Assembly (NCBI RefSeq): GCF_029623395.1
Contig: NZ_JAPYKK010000005.1
Coordinates: 1-64,000, forward strand
Direction: 5' to 3'
Length of the DNA: 64,000 nucleotides
From: Sphingomonas echinoides
Lineage (GTDB): Bacteria; Pseudomonadota; Alphaproteobacteria; Sphingomonadales; Sphingomonadaceae
How positions within the stretch are numbered: position 1 is the stretch's first letter; each line of letters begins with the position of its first letter. The notes beneath the pieces are model-generated. The model was not told where the DNA came from. It ran no database searches and saw nothing but the letters and a program-made list of their open reading frames with translations. This document shows positions 25,836 through 35,553 of this stretch, piece after piece. The position numbers were made by a program, and so were the translations under genes.

Positions 25836-27851
25836 ATGGCCAGTACCATGCAAGCTTCACCCCTCAACGTCAGTCCGATCCTCGGCCGCTTTACGCTTGA
25901 GTCGCTGCCGCTCCATGAACCGATCGTCGTCGCCACCTTCTGTGGCGTCGCACTCGGCGGGATCGCGCTGCTGTCGGCCCTCACCTACTTCAAACTGTGG
26001 GGCTACCTCTGGAAAGAGTGGTTCACCAGCGTCGATCACAAGAAGATCGGGATCATGTACATGATCCTCGGCATTGTCATGCTGCTGCGCGGGTTCTCCG
26101 ACGCGATCATGATGCGTGCACAACAGGCGATGGCGTTCGGCAACGAAGGCTATCTCAACGCACACCACTATGACCAGGTGTTCACCGCGCACGGTGTCAT
26201 CATGATCTTCTTCGTCGCGATGCCGTTCGTGACGGGCCTGATGAACTACGTCGTCCCGCTCCAGATCGGTGCGCGCGACGTGTCCTTCCCCTTCCTCAAC
26301 AACTTCAGCTTCTGGATGACCACCGCAGGCGCGGTGATCATCATGATGAGCTTGTTCGTCGGTGAGTTCGCACAGACCGGCTGGCTCGCCATGCCGCCGC
26401 TGTCGGGGATCGGCTACAGCCCGGGGGTTGGTGTCGACTATTACATTTGGTCGCTCCAGATCGCGGGTGTCGGCACGCTGCTGTCGGGCGTCAACCTGAT
26501 CGCCACCATCGTCAAGATGCGCGCACCGGGCATGACCATGATGAAGATGCCGATCTTCTGCTGGACCGCACTTTGCACCAACATCCTGATCGTCGCAGCC
26601 TTCCCGGTCCTGACCGCGGTGCTCGCGCTGCTCAGCCTCGACCGTTACGTCGACACCGCGTTCTTCACGAACACGCTCGGCGGCAACCCGATGATGTACG
26701 TCAACCTGATCTGGATCTGGGGTCACCCGGAAGTCTACATCCTGATTCTCCCGATGTTCGGCGTGTTCAGCGAGGTCACCTCGACCTTCTCGGGCAAGCG
26801 CATCTTCGGCTACACCTCGATGGTGTATGCGACCATGGTCATCACCCTGCTCGCCTACCTCGTCTGGCTGCACCACTTCTTCACCATGGGGTCGGGCGCG
26901 AGCGTCAACTCGTTCTTCGGCATCACCACGATGATCATCTCGATCCCGACCGGCGCGAAGATCTTCAACTGGCTGTTCACGATGTACCGTGGCCGGGTGC
27001 GCTTCGAGCTGCCGATGATGTGGACGATCGCGTTCATGATCACCTTCACGATCGGCGGCATGACCGGCGTCCTGCTCGCGGTGCCGCCAGCCGACTTCGT
27101 GCTCCACAACTCGCTGTTCCTCGTCGCCCACTTCCACAACGTCATCATCGGCGGCGTGGTGTTCGGTGCCTTCGCCGGCATCAACTACTGGTGGCCGAAG
27201 GCATTCGGGTTCCGCCTGAACGACTTCTGGGGCAAGGTGTCGTTCTGGTGCTGGGTCGTAGGCTTCTACCTCGCATTCATGCCGCTCTACGTGCTCGGCC
27301 TGATGGGCGTTACGCGTCGCCTGCGTACCTTCGATGACCCGAGCCTGCAGATCTGGTTCATCATCGCCGGGATCGGTGCGTTGCTGATCGCCGCAGGCAT
27401 CGGTGCAATGCTCCTTCAGTTCGCGGTCAGCATCCGCGATCGTGAGAAGCTGCGCGATACCACCGGCGATCCGTGGAACGGTCGTACGCTTGAGTGGGCA
27501 ACCTCGTCGCCGCCGCCAGACTATAACTTCGCGTTCACCCCGGTCATCCATCAGGGCGATGCGTGGGCGGACATGAAGACGCGCGGCTACGAGCGTCCGA
27601 CGACTGGCTTCAAGGATATCCACATGCCTTCGAATACCGGCTCGGGTGTCATCCTCGCGGGTCTGTGCGTTGCCTTCGGCGTCGGCATGATCTGGTACGT
27701 CTGGTGGCTTGCCGCGGTCAGCTTCGTCGCCATCCTCGGCGTCTCGATCGGTCACACGTTCATCTACAAGCGTGACTATTACATCCCCAAGGCGACCGTC
27801 GCCGCAAAGGAGGACGCCCGCACGGCGGCCCTCGCGGAGGCAAAGGCATGA
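25836..27851 (+). CDS. cyoB: Ubiquinol oxidase subunit I, CyoB
   Basis: Catalytic subunit with the haem and CuB site that reduces oxygen and pumps protons. Seen: the haem-ligand helix with [22 protein letters not shown], the CuB/proton-channel motif WGHPEVY (His297, Glu299, Tyr301), the CuB pair WLHHFF, and the HFHNVIIGG pair of haem ligands. At 671 residues it matches the bo3 form with its extra N- and C-terminal helices rather than the shorter cytochrome c oxidases. The start is immediately after the cyoA stop, and the stop overlaps cyoC. Confidence 0.97.
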   Translation: MASTMQASPLNVSPILGRFTLESLPLHEPIVVATFCGVALGGIALLSALTYFKLWGYLWKEWFTSVDHKKIGIMYMILGIVMLLRGFSDAIMMRAQQAMAFGNEGYLNAHHYDQVFTAHGVIMIFFVAMPFVTGLMNYVVPLQIGARDVSFPFLNNFSFWMTTAGAVIIMMSLFVGEFAQTGWLAMPPLSGIGYSPGVGVDYYIWSLQIAGVGTLLSGVNLIATIVKMRAPGMTMMKMPIFCWTALCTNILIVAAFPVLTAVLALLSLDRYVDTAFFTNTLGGNPMMYVNLIWIWGHPEVYILILPMFGVFSEVTSTFSGKRIFGYTSMVYATMVITLLAYLVWLHHFFTMGSGASVNSFFGITTMIISIPTGAKIFNWLFTMYRGRVRFELPMMWTIAFMITFTIGGMTGVLLAVPPADFVLHNSLFLVAHFHNVIIGGVVFGAFAGINYWWPKAFGFRLNDFWGKVSFWCWVVGFYLAFMPLYVLGLMGVTRRLRTFDDPSLQIWFIIAGIGALLIAAGIGAMLLQFAVSIRDREKLRDTTGDPWNGRTLEWATSSPPPDYNFAFTPVIHQGDAWADMKTRGYERPTTGFKDIHMPSNTGSGVILAGLCVAFGVGMIWYVWWLAAVSFVAILGVSIGHTFIYKRDYYIPKATVAAKEDARTAALAEAKA

Positions 27852-28471
27852 GCGCGTCCACGTCCGATTACGATATCGACACGTTCCACCTCGCCGAGGA
27901 GCCGCATCACGCAGAGGGGTCGAGCACGATGCTCGGCTTCTGGCTCTACCTGATGAGCGACTGCCTAATCTTCGCGATGCTGTTCGCGACCTACGGCGTG
28001 CTCGGCACCAGCTATGCGGGGGGCCCCGGCCCCAAGCAGCTGTTCGAGCTGCCGCTGGTCGCGGTCAACACGGCGATGCTGTTGTTTTCGTCGATCACCT
28101 ATGGCTTCGCGATGCTCGCGATGACCAACGGCAAGGTGCGCCAGACCCAGCTGTGGCTGTTCGTCACCGCGCTGTTCGGCATGGCCTTCATCAGCATCGA
28201 ACTCTACGAGTTCGCCAACCTGATCCATGAAGGGGCGACCCCGCAGAAGAGCGCGTTCCTGTCGTCCTTCTTCACGCTGGTTGCGACGCACGGGCTGCAC
28301 GTCACTTTCGGGCTGATCTGGCTGTTCACACTGATGGTGCAGATCCAGGTCAAGGGCCTGATCCCCGCCAACCAGCGCCGCCTGATGTGCCTCAGCCTGT
28401 TCTGGCACTTCCTCGACGTCATCTGGATCGGCGTCTTCACCTTTGTCTATCTGCTGGGAATGCTGCGATGA
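27848..28471 (+). CDS. cyoC: Ubiquinol oxidase subunit III, CyoC
   Basis: Five-helix subunit III of the bo3 oxidase, 207 residues. The family segments [22 protein letters not shown] (helix 1) and [21 protein letters not shown] are present. Both ends overlap neighbours by ATGA (cyoB stop and cyoD start), so the subunits are translated in a coupled way. Confidence 0.96.
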   Translation: MSASTSDYDIDTFHLAEEPHHAEGSSTMLGFWLYLMSDCLIFAMLFATYGVLGTSYAGGPGPKQLFELPLVAVNTAMLLFSSITYGFAMLAMTNGKVRQTQLWLFVTALFGMAFISIELYEFANLIHEGATPQKSAFLSSFFTLVATHGLHVTFGLIWLFTLMVQIQVKGLIPANQRRLMCLSLFWHFLDVIWIGVFTFVYLLGMLR

Positions 28472-28869
28472 GCGCTGACCTCCACCACGCCGCGCACGAT
28501 CACGCCGGCCACGGCCACGACGATCACGACGCGCATCTGCACGAAGAGTCGCACGGTTCGTACAAGAGCTACGCGATCGGCTTCGGCCTGTCGGTCATCC
28601 TTACCGCCATTCCCTTTTGGCTGGTGATGACGCGGACGCTGACCAACCAAGCAACCGCGCTGATCATCATGGCGTTCGCCGCGGTGCAAATGGTCGTCCA
28701 CATGATCTTCTTCCTGCACATGAACCGTCGTGCGGAAGGCGGCTGGTCGATGATGGCGCTGATCTTCACGATCGTCATCGTCGGGATCGCGCTGAGCGGA
28801 TCACTGTGGGTGATGTACCACATGAACGCGAACATGATGCCGACCCAAGACATGAGCCAGATGGGGTGA
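28468..28869 (+). CDS. cyoD: Ubiquinol oxidase subunit IV, CyoD
   Basis: Small three-helix subunit IV, 133 residues from ATG 28468, which overlaps the cyoC stop. The N-terminus is very rich in His and Asp (HHAAHDHAGHGHDDHDAH), a possible metal-binding patch longer than in E. coli CyoD. The membrane core with MVVHMIFFLHMN is the family signature. Confidence 0.93.
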   Translation: MSADLHHAAHDHAGHGHDDHDAHLHEESHGSYKSYAIGFGLSVILTAIPFWLVMTRTLTNQATALIIMAFAAVQMVVHMIFFLHMNRRAEGGWSMMALIFTIVIVGIALSGSLWVMYHMNANMMPTQDMSQMG

Positions 28870-29567
28870 GCAACACGGGTCGGCGCGTACGGCGGGGCGC
28901 GGTCGCGGTTGCGTGGCTGTTTGTCATCGTCGCGCTGCTCGGTCTCGGCACTTGGCAGGTCCAGCGGCGGGCGTGGAAGCTGGACCTCACCGCGCGCGTC
29001 GACGCGCGCGTTCACGCCACGCCGGTCCCCGCGCCCGCCACTGCCGGTACCGACGATGCCTATCGCCGGGTCCGGGCGACCGGGTATTATCTCCCCGGCC
29101 GGGAAACCTTCGTCCAGGCATCAACCGTGCGCGGACCGGGCTTCTGGGCGATGACCCCGCTGCGGCGGGACGACGGCTCGATCCTCCTGATCAATCGCGG
29201 GTACGTCCCCACGCGCGCCGCACTGTCACCAACTCCGGGAGCCGTCACGGTGACCGGCCTGCTCCGGCTTGACGAGCCACACGGCGGGTTCTTGCGCGAC
29301 AATGCACCGGCGGACGAACGCTGGTATTCGCGCGACGTCGGCGCGATCGCCAAGCGCCGCGGTCTTTCCCCCGCCCTACCCTATTTCGTCGATGCCGATG
29401 CGAGCGACACGCGCACGGGTGCGCCGGTTGGCGGCCTGACGGTGATCCACTTCCCCAACAGCCATCTTGCTTATGCGGTCACATGGTACATTCTCGCGCT
29501 CATGAGCACCGCCGGATTCGTGTATTGGCTCCGTCAGGAACGGCTGCGTCCCGACCACAAGACATGA
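28866..29567 (+). CDS. SURF1-family oxidase assembly protein
   Basis: 233 residues from GTG 28866, overlapping the cyoD stop as GTGA. Two membrane helices, one near the N-terminus (about 11-30) and one near the C-terminus (AVTWYILALMSTAGFVYWL), bracket a soluble domain with the family signatures LGTWQVQRR, GRETFVQ and LLINRGYVP. SURF1 proteins assist haem insertion into haem-copper oxidases, which fits its place after cyoABCD. It overlaps the RegB-like kinase downstream. Confidence 0.93.
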   Translation: MSNTGRRVRRGAVAVAWLFVIVALLGLGTWQVQRRAWKLDLTARVDARVHATPVPAPATAGTDDAYRRVRATGYYLPGRETFVQASTVRGPGFWAMTPLRRDDGSILLINRGYVPTRAALSPTPGAVTVTGLLRLDEPHGGFLRDNAPADERWYSRDVGAIAKRRGLSPALPYFVDADASDTRTGAPVGGLTVIHFPNSHLAYAVTWYILALMSTAGFVYWLRQERLRPDHKT

Positions 29568-30877
29568 GTCCGCGGGTGGCGAACTGGCGGGGTGTCCCGG
29601 TCTCGCAGACCGCGGGCCATGCCAACATGCTGCAACTCGTCGAACTGCGCTGGATGGCGGTGGCGGGGCAGCTCGGGACGATCCTGCTGACACACGTCGT
29701 GTTCGGCATCCGCTTGCCGATGATGCCGATGTTGAGCGTGCTGACCGGCTTGGTCGTACTCAACGCCGCGAGCCTGCTGCGACTTCGGCTGGAATCGCCG
29801 ATCACCAACAAGACGCTGTTCGGCGGACTGCTGCTCGACGTCCTCGCGCTCAGTGCTCAGCTCTATTTCAGCGGCGGCGCGACCAACCCGTTCGTTTCGC
29901 TCTTTCTGCTGCAAGTCGTCCTCGGGTCGGTGCTGTTGGCGAGTTGGTCGGCCTGGACGATCGTCGGTGCGACCAGTCTGTCGTTCGTGATCCTCACCGC
30001 CTTCTACCGCCCGATCATCCTGCCCCCGGGCTTCGACCGATCGTTGTTCGCGCTGCACGTCCAGGGGATGTGGGTCTGCTTCGCGCTGGTCGCCGTGTTG
30101 CTCGTGGCGTTCGTCGGCCGGATCAACATCAACCTGCGCACGCAGGACATGCGCCTTGCGGATATCGAGCGCCATGCGGTCGAGGAGGAACACATCGTCC
30201 GGATCGGGATGCTCGCGTCCGGCGCGGCGCATGAACTGGGCACCCCCTTGTCGTCGCTGTCGGTCATTCTCGGGGACTGGCGCCGCAACCCGACCGTCGC
30301 GCGCGACGCGGAACTGATGCGCGACATCGAGGAAATGCAGGCGGAGGTGCACCGTTGCAAGGCGATCGTCACCAGCATCCTGCTTTCATCGGGCGATGCC
30401 CGTGGGGAGAATTCCGCAGCAACGACGGTGCGCGCTTTCGTAGACCGGGTCGTGGCGGACTGGATCGCGGCGCGCGGCTTTGCCAACGCGACGTATGAGG
30501 ATCGTTTCGGGGAGGACCTGCCGATCGTTTCCGACGTCGTCCTCCAGCAGGCCGTCTTCAACATGCTGGACAATGCCGCCGAATACTCCCCGCAGCGGAT
30601 CAGCATCACGTTGGCCCGAGAGGCGGAGGCGATGATGTTGATCGTTCGAGATACCGGCCCCGGCTTCGCCGCTGAGCAGCTCGCGAACATCGGCAAGCCG
30701 TACAACAGCACCAAGCATGAGCTCGGTCGCGGCATGGGACTATTTTTGGCAAGCAACGTGGCCCGTAAACTCGATGGCGCGTTGACCGCGCGTAACCAGC
30801 CCGGCAGCGGTGCCGAGGTGACCTTCCGCCTGCCGCTGGCTGCGATTGCGCTGGGCGGAGACGATGATGGCGAGTAA
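29564..30877 (+). CDS. regB: RegB/PrrB/ActS-family redox sensor histidine kinase
   Basis: 437-residue kinase with about six N-terminal membrane helices. The quinone-binding heptapeptide GGATNPF (residues 104-110) matches the GGxxNPF motif of RegB. The H-box AAHELGTPLS gives phospho-acceptor His223. The cysteine in EVHRCK is Cys265, in the place of the redox-active cysteine of Rhodobacter RegB. N- and G-boxes (NMLDNAAEYSP, DTGPGF, GMGLFLA) are intact. It starts by ATGA overlap with SURF1 and overlaps its regulator. It probably senses the ubiquinone pool served by the Cyo oxidase upstream. Confidence 0.93.
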   Translation: MSPRVANWRGVPVSQTAGHANMLQLVELRWMAVAGQLGTILLTHVVFGIRLPMMPMLSVLTGLVVLNAASLLRLRLESPITNKTLFGGLLLDVLALSAQLYFSGGATNPFVSLFLLQVVLGSVLLASWSAWTIVGATSLSFVILTAFYRPIILPPGFDRSLFALHVQGMWVCFALVAVLLVAFVGRININLRTQDMRLADIERHAVEEEHIVRIGMLASGAAHELGTPLSSLSVILGDWRRNPTVARDAELMRDIEEMQAEVHRCKAIVTSILLSSGDARGENSAATTVRAFVDRVVADWIAARGFANATYEDRFGEDLPIVSDVVLQQAVFNMLDNAAEYSPQRISITLAREAEAMMLIVRDTGPGFAAEQLANIGKPYNSTKHELGRGMGLFLASNVARKLDGALTARNQPGSGAEVTFRLPLAAIALGGDDDGE

Positions 30878-31400
30878 TCCCGTGCTTCTGATCATCGAGG
30901 ATGACGCCGCCTTCGCGCGGACCCTGCAACGCTCGTTCCAGCGTCGCGATTACGAGGTCGTGCTGGCCGAAGGCCCCGCCGAACTGCCAGCCTTGCTCGC
31001 GCAACGGACGCCGGATTATGCCGTGGTGGACCTCAAGCTCGCCGGAAGCTCCGGCCTGGCCTGCGTTGAGACCCTGCGCGCGCACGACCCTGACACCGTC
31101 ATCGTGGTTCTTACGGGATATGCCAGCATTTCCACCGCGGTGCAGGCGATAAAGCTTGGCGCCACCTCCTACCTCGCCAAGCCAGCCAACACCGATGATA
31201 TCGAACGCGCGTTCGGCATGACGCTGGGCGACGCGGACGTGCCGATCGGCGATCGCCAGACGTCGATCAAGACGATCGAGTGGGAGCGGATCAACGAAAC
31301 GCTCGAGGCGACCGGCTTCAACGTCTCGGAAACTGCACGGCGTCTGGGCATGCACCGCCGCACGCTCGCGCGAAAACTCGAGAAACGGCGTATCAGCTAA
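30867..31400 (+). CDS. regA: RegA/PrrA/ActR-family response regulator
   Basis: 177-residue regulator with a receiver domain (EDD at 11-13, phospho-acceptor Asp55 in VVDLKLAGSSGL, Lys in LAKPAN) joined to a Fis-type helix-turn-helix (INETLEATGFNVSETARRLGMHRRTLARKLEKR), the signature of RegA, which switches respiratory, nitrogen and carbon genes with redox state. Of two adjacent ATGs, 30867 is better spaced from GGAG than 30864. It overlaps the kinase gene by 11 bases and ends the cyo operon. Confidence 0.93.
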   Translation: MASNPVLLIIEDDAAFARTLQRSFQRRDYEVVLAEGPAELPALLAQRTPDYAVVDLKLAGSSGLACVETLRAHDPDTVIVVLTGYASISTAVQAIKLGATSYLAKPANTDDIERAFGMTLGDADVPIGDRQTSIKTIEWERINETLEATGFNVSETARRLGMHRRTLARKLEKRRIS

Positions 31401-31473
31401 CTAGGCGATAGTTGGCACCAACCGCACGCAGGACGGACTCGCGCTGCTGGCGCGTTGCGCGTAACCGAAGCCG

Positions 31474-31854
31474 ATGGGATCGCGGGTCAAAATCTACTTC
31501 GACGGCGGGTGTCGCCCTAACCCCGGTCGCATGGAAGTCGCGGTCGTCGTTCAGGGCAAGGTGCGGATCTTCGATCTCGGCGAAGGGGCGAGCATGGACG
31601 CCGAATGGCATGCGCTCGTCGCCGCCCAGCGCGTTGCCAGCGATTTGGGCCTTGCATCCAGCACATACGTCCTGCTCGGCGATGCGGCGGCGGTGATTGC
31701 GCAAGCGACCGGCGGGCATCGCTGTCGCGGATCGGGTGCGGCGCATCTTGCGGTGCTCCACGAAATGACAGGCGGGGTCGCTCCGCCGATCCGCTACATC
31801 AAGCGATCGCAAAATCTGGCCGGGATCGCGCTGGCGCGGCGGGCGGGCCGGTGA
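31474..31854 (+). CDS. RNase H-fold protein, degenerate fourth catalytic position
   Basis: 126 residues with an RNase HI-like fold. The first strand IYFDGGCRPNPG gives Asp10, then Glu44 in MDAEWHAL and Asp70 in LLGDAAAV, matching three of the four metal ligands. The last motif, normally NxxAD, reads NLAGIALA, so the fourth aspartate is Gly117. It may bind RNA-DNA hybrids with weak or no cleavage, or be a divergent nuclease. Its stop overlaps the GTG start of the GST gene, so the two are co-translated. Confidence 0.78.
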   Translation: MGSRVKIYFDGGCRPNPGRMEVAVVVQGKVRIFDLGEGASMDAEWHALVAAQRVASDLGLASSTYVLLGDAAAVIAQATGGHRCRGSGAAHLAVLHEMTGGVAPPIRYIKRSQNLAGIALARRAGR

Positions 31855-32480
31855 CCGCGCCTGCAGTCCTCTACAGCTTCCGGCGCTGTCCCTATGCGAT
31901 GCGCGCCCGCCTCGCGCTTGCCGTGGCCGGCGTCTCCGTCGAACTGCGCGAGGTGGTGCTCCGCACCAAACCCGCCGCGATGCTTGTGGCCTCCCCAAAG
32001 GGCACGGTGCCCGTGCTGATCCCGCCCAACGGCGTCGTAATCGATCAAAGCCTCGACATCATGCGCTGGGCGCTGGCGCAGTACGATCCGGAAGCGTGGC
32101 TGGACGGGGACGACCCTGCCCTGATCGCCAGTTGCGACGACCACTTCAAATTCCACCTCGACCGGACCAAATATCCCGAACGCCACGCCTCCGACCCGAC
32201 CGTACACCGCGCAGCGGGGTTGGAGTGGCTCGGGCACCTGGAGGAGCGTCTGAACCGGCACGACAACCTCTGCCGTCCGGCGCGTGGGCTGGCCGATGCC
32301 GCAATCTTTCCGTTCGTCCGCCAGTTTGCCGCGATCGATCCAGCTTGGTTCGCCGCTGAACCCTTGCCGCGGGTCCAGACATGGCTCGAACGCCACATTC
32401 GATCGCCACTCTTCGCGATAGTCATGGCGCGGTACGCACCGTGGGAGCCGGACTCCGCAACGGTCCTTTGGCCAACTTGA
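31851..32480 (+). CDS. Glutathione S-transferase-like protein
   Basis: 209 residues from GTG 31851 (GTGA overlap with the RNase H-like gene). The N-terminal thioredoxin-fold domain opens LYSFRRCPYAMRARLAL, with Cys13 in the position used by omega/beta-type GSTs, and has the cis-proline motif GTVPVLIPP. The second half is helical as in GST C-terminal domains. The substrate is unknown. The open frame upstream of 31851 is a shadow of the RNase H-like gene. Confidence 0.88.
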   Translation: MTAPAVLYSFRRCPYAMRARLALAVAGVSVELREVVLRTKPAAMLVASPKGTVPVLIPPNGVVIDQSLDIMRWALAQYDPEAWLDGDDPALIASCDDHFKFHLDRTKYPERHASDPTVHRAAGLEWLGHLEERLNRHDNLCRPARGLADAAIFPFVRQFAAIDPAWFAAEPLPRVQTWLERHIRSPLFAIVMARYAPWEPDSATVLWPT

Positions 32481-32570
32481 AGTCGACAAGGCGCAATCCG
32501 CGACGAAGCCACCACGATCCGGCCCGAACGGCTTTGCGCTCATGCACCGTCCTGTGTAGCGGCAATGCGC

Positions 32571-33869
32571 ATGTCTGATCCGCGCTCCGCTCCGTTCACG
32601 CTCGGTCTCGATTTCGGGACCACCAACTCGGTCGCCGCAGTCGCGCGGAACGGGACGTCGGATTTGCTCGCGCTCGAATCCCCCAGCGGGCCCGACGCCG
32701 CGTTCCGGTCCGCCCTGTGCTTCTGGGAGGAGGATTCGGTCAAAGGCGGCATCGCTGCGGAGGCCGGGCCATGGGCGATCGCCGAATATCTAGAATATCC
32801 GCAAGGCAGCCGCTTCCTTCAGTCGTTTAAGTCGGTCGCCGCCAACGCCGCGTTCGAACACGCGACGATCTTCGAGCGGCGGTATCGGTTCGAGGATCTC
32901 GGCCAGACCTTCCTTGCCAAGATGGCGGCGCGATCGGGCGGCATGCTCGATCGTGCCGCGCGGATCGTGGTCGGGCGTCCGGTGGAATACGCCGGGTACC
33001 GCCCGGACGACGCGCTGGCGCGGCAACGCTACGACCTGATGTTCGCCAAGCTCGGCGCGGAGGTCCATTACGTCTACGAACCGCTTGGCGCGGCGTTCAG
33101 CTACGCCTCGCGGATCAGCGACCCCGCGACCATCCTCGTCGCCGATTTCGGGGGCGGGACGAGCGACTTTTCGGTGGTGCGGATCGAGGCGCCGGGCGCC
33201 GCGCGGCGGTGCGTTCCGCTCGGCCACGCCGGGGTCGGCATCGCGGGCGACCGGTTCGATGCGCGGATTGTCGACCAACTCGTCATGCCCCTGCTCGGCA
33301 AGGGGGGATCCTATCGTTCGTTCGACAAGATCCTCGAGATTCCCCGCGGCTATTTCGCCGATTTTGCGGACTGGTCGCGGCTCGCGCTGATGCGCAACCG
33401 CAGGACGATCGCGGAACTCGAGAAGCTGCGCAAATCGGCGCTCGATCCGGATGCGATCGGCCGGATGATCGCGGTGATCGAGGAAGAACTCGGCTTCCAG
33501 CTGCACGAAGCGGTCGGTCGGGTAAAACGCGACCTGTCCGCTGCGGAACAGGCAACCTTCCGCTTCGAAGGCGGTGGCCTGTCGATCGAGGCTGATGTCA
33601 CGCGCACCGCCTTCGAAACGTGGATCGCCCCCGACATTGCGCGGATCGAAGCAGCGGTCGATCGCGTGCTCGAGGTTTCGGCAACACCTGCGACGAGCAT
33701 CGACCGCGTGTTCCTGACGGGCGGATCGTCGCTGACGCCGCGCGTGCGCCAGATGTTCACCGACCGGTTCGGTGACGATCGCATCGCAACGGGGGGCGAA
33801 CTGACGTCGATCGCCCACGGGCTTGCCCTCATCGGCGAGCAGGACGACCTCGCCGCCTGGGCAGCGTAA
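32571..33869 (+). CDS. YegD-like Hsp70-family protein
   Basis: 432-residue member of the actin/Hsp70 ATPase superfamily. Phosphate-binding loops LGLDFGTTNSVAA and VADFGGGTSDFSVVRI and the adenosine motif FLTGGSSLTP are intact. There is no DnaK-type peptide-binding lid, and the length matches the YegD group of atypical chaperones. I prefer ATG 32571; another ATG two codons earlier is possible. It converges on the FMN reductase gene with a 9-base gap and no evident terminator between. Confidence 0.9.
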   Translation: MSDPRSAPFTLGLDFGTTNSVAAVARNGTSDLLALESPSGPDAAFRSALCFWEEDSVKGGIAAEAGPWAIAEYLEYPQGSRFLQSFKSVAANAAFEHATIFERRYRFEDLGQTFLAKMAARSGGMLDRAARIVVGRPVEYAGYRPDDALARQRYDLMFAKLGAEVHYVYEPLGAAFSYASRISDPATILVADFGGGTSDFSVVRIEAPGAARRCVPLGHAGVGIAGDRFDARIVDQLVMPLLGKGGSYRSFDKILEIPRGYFADFADWSRLALMRNRRTIAELEKLRKSALDPDAIGRMIAVIEEELGFQLHEAVGRVKRDLSAAEQATFRFEGGGLSIEADVTRTAFETWIAPDIARIEAAVDRVLEVSATPATSIDRVFLTGGSSLTPRVRQMFTDRFGDDRIATGGELTSIAHGLALIGEQDDLAAWAA

Positions 33870-33878
33870 CGCAGGCGC

Positions 33879-34469
33879 TCAGTACGGCGGGTCGCGCCGG
33901 TCGCGTTGTGCACGCGCGGCTTCGGTCCACCACGCGAGATCGTCGGCAAAGCGCGGAAACGCCTTGACGACCGCAGCGCCCCCGTCCCCGACCGGGGTGT
34001 TCTCGGCATCGAACGCCTTACCGATTCCGCCGACCGACAGCGGCGTGGGACTGATCACCATGCCCATTTCCGACAGGATCGGATGCCATGCGGTCGCCGA
34101 GCGCACGCCGGCCAGACGTCCCGCGGAATAGCTAGCGATCGCCGCGGGACGCCAAAACCATTCCTCGAGGAAATGGTCGGTAAGGTTCTTGAGCCCGGGC
34201 TGGACGCTCCAATTATACTCGCCCGCGACGAACACGAACGCGTCCGCCGCCTTGATCTTGCCCGCGAGCGTTTCCAGCGCCGCCGGGGCGGTACCCGCGG
34301 GATATTCCTTGTACATGCGATCGAGCATCGGAAGGCCGATGGCCTTTGCGTCGATCAGTTCGGGGGCGGCCCCACGCTCGGCGAACGCGGTCACGAGATA
34401 TTGGGCGAGACGAATGCCCAACCGGTCCGATCGGTAGGAGCCGTAGAAAATCAGGATACGGTCGCTCAT
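33879..34469 (-). CDS. NAD(P)H-dependent FMN reductase family protein
   Basis: 196-residue flavodoxin-fold flavoprotein. The FMN-phosphate loop FYGSYRSDRLGIRLA and the second FMN-binding loop GEYNWSVQPGLKNLTDHF are conserved. Such enzymes supply reduced flavin or reduce quinones, azo dyes or metals; the acceptor here is not evident. It is transcribed away from TorF, 103 bases downstream of that gene. Confidence 0.9.
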   Translation of the reverse strand: MSDRILIFYGSYRSDRLGIRLAQYLVTAFAERGAAPELIDAKAIGLPMLDRMYKEYPAGTAPAALETLAGKIKAADAFVFVAGEYNWSVQPGLKNLTDHFLEEWFWRPAAIASYSAGRLAGVRSATAWHPILSEMGMVISPTPLSVGGIGKAFDAENTPVGDGGAAVVKAFPRFADDLAWWTEAARAQRDRRDPPY

Positions 34470-34572
34470 GCGTCACTCCAACAGCCACGGTCCAACACCG
34501 ATGCGGAACGCGGCGGTGCTATCACACCGCACGCGTCCGTGTCCCGGCTTCAGCCGTCCTGCCGCCCGTGCG

Positions 34573-35382
34573 TCAGAACGCTGCCGTGATCGAGAACAGG
34601 ACCTTCCCGTTCGCGATCGATTCCCCGTTCTTGGTACGCGAGAAGTTGGGCTGCAAATATGCCGCCTCCGCCCGGCTGATGTCGGTATCGACATAGGCAG
34701 CTCCGAAGGTCAGCGGACCGACGACATAATCGAGCCCGATCAGCCAGTCCCAATACTTCCCGGTCGGAGCGACGCTCGTCCCGTTGGGACCGAGGCCCGG
34801 ATTACCCTTGGAATAGCCGATATGCGCCTTCGCGGTCATCTTGGTGGACGGAATGCCCACGCTCGTGTCGCCCCACAGATACAGATTGTCCTGGCTCTGC
34901 CCGCGGCTTTCAGGGGTGTTCGAGAAATTGCCGAGCGCACGTTGCTTGGGCGCATAGGCAACGCCGGCAAGCAAGGTCGCTGGCCCGAGCGTGCCGCTCA
35001 CCTTGGCGTAGGGCTCGGCAAAGTCGGTAAGCGCCGCGCCGCCCGGATACATGTACCAGGTCAGGCCGACGTCGACCGTGCCGTTGCCAATCGTGCGCTT
35101 GTAGCCGCCGATCACGTCGAGCTCGATGTTGGCGCCGCCGAACGTCCCCCAACCGGCGAGGTTCGATCCCCAGAAGCCGCCGTAAAGGCCGCTTTCGTGC
35201 GTGATCGTCACGCCACCCTGGACGGCGATTTCTTCATCGGATTGGGAAACACCTCGGAAACGATAATCCGAAACGAGCGCAACGTTGCCGGTGACCGTCA
35301 CCGGTGGCGGTGGTGCGGTTTCCTGTGCGGTCGCCGGGACGGCGACGAGGCAAAGGGTCGATGCAATATAGTAGCGATACAT
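34573..35382 (-). CDS. TorF-family putative outer-membrane porin
   Basis: 269-residue secreted protein with a signal peptide ending at VPATAQ. The mature part begins with a PPPP stretch and the family opening VTGNVALVSDYRFRGVSQS. Alternating strands with aromatic girdles (GLYGGFWGSNL, YVDTDISRAEA) and a terminal Phe (SITAAF) point to an outer-membrane beta-barrel. The cargo is unknown. It lies downstream of the SulP gene on the same strand, with 171 bases between in which I see no gene. Confidence 0.85.
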   Translation of the reverse strand: MYRYYIASTLCLVAVPATAQETAPPPPVTVTGNVALVSDYRFRGVSQSDEEIAVQGGVTITHESGLYGGFWGSNLAGWGTFGGANIELDVIGGYKRTIGNGTVDVGLTWYMYPGGAALTDFAEPYAKVSGTLGPATLLAGVAYAPKQRALGNFSNTPESRGQSQDNLYLWGDTSVGIPSTKMTAKAHIGYSKGNPGLGPNGTSVAPTGKYWDWLIGLDYVVGPLTFGAAYVDTDISRAEAAYLQPNFSRTKNGESIANGKVLFSITAAF

Positions 35383-35553
35383 GGGATACCCTTCTGATCC
35401 AAGGAAAGGTTCCCGCCTGGGGCCGAGCTGCCGCGCATCTCACTGCCCCGAAGAGCAACGGTGGGCGGTCCACTCGAACCCGCATCCTCTACCAACCGGA
35501 CATCACCGCTACCTTGCTACTTCGTAACAAAACATTGCTGACGCCGGAGTTCG

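Noticed and set aside
25857..27755. 632-codon open frame opposite cyoB
   Set aside because: Shadow of a clear cyoB; composition rich in Asp, His, Arg and Glu with no recognisable fold.
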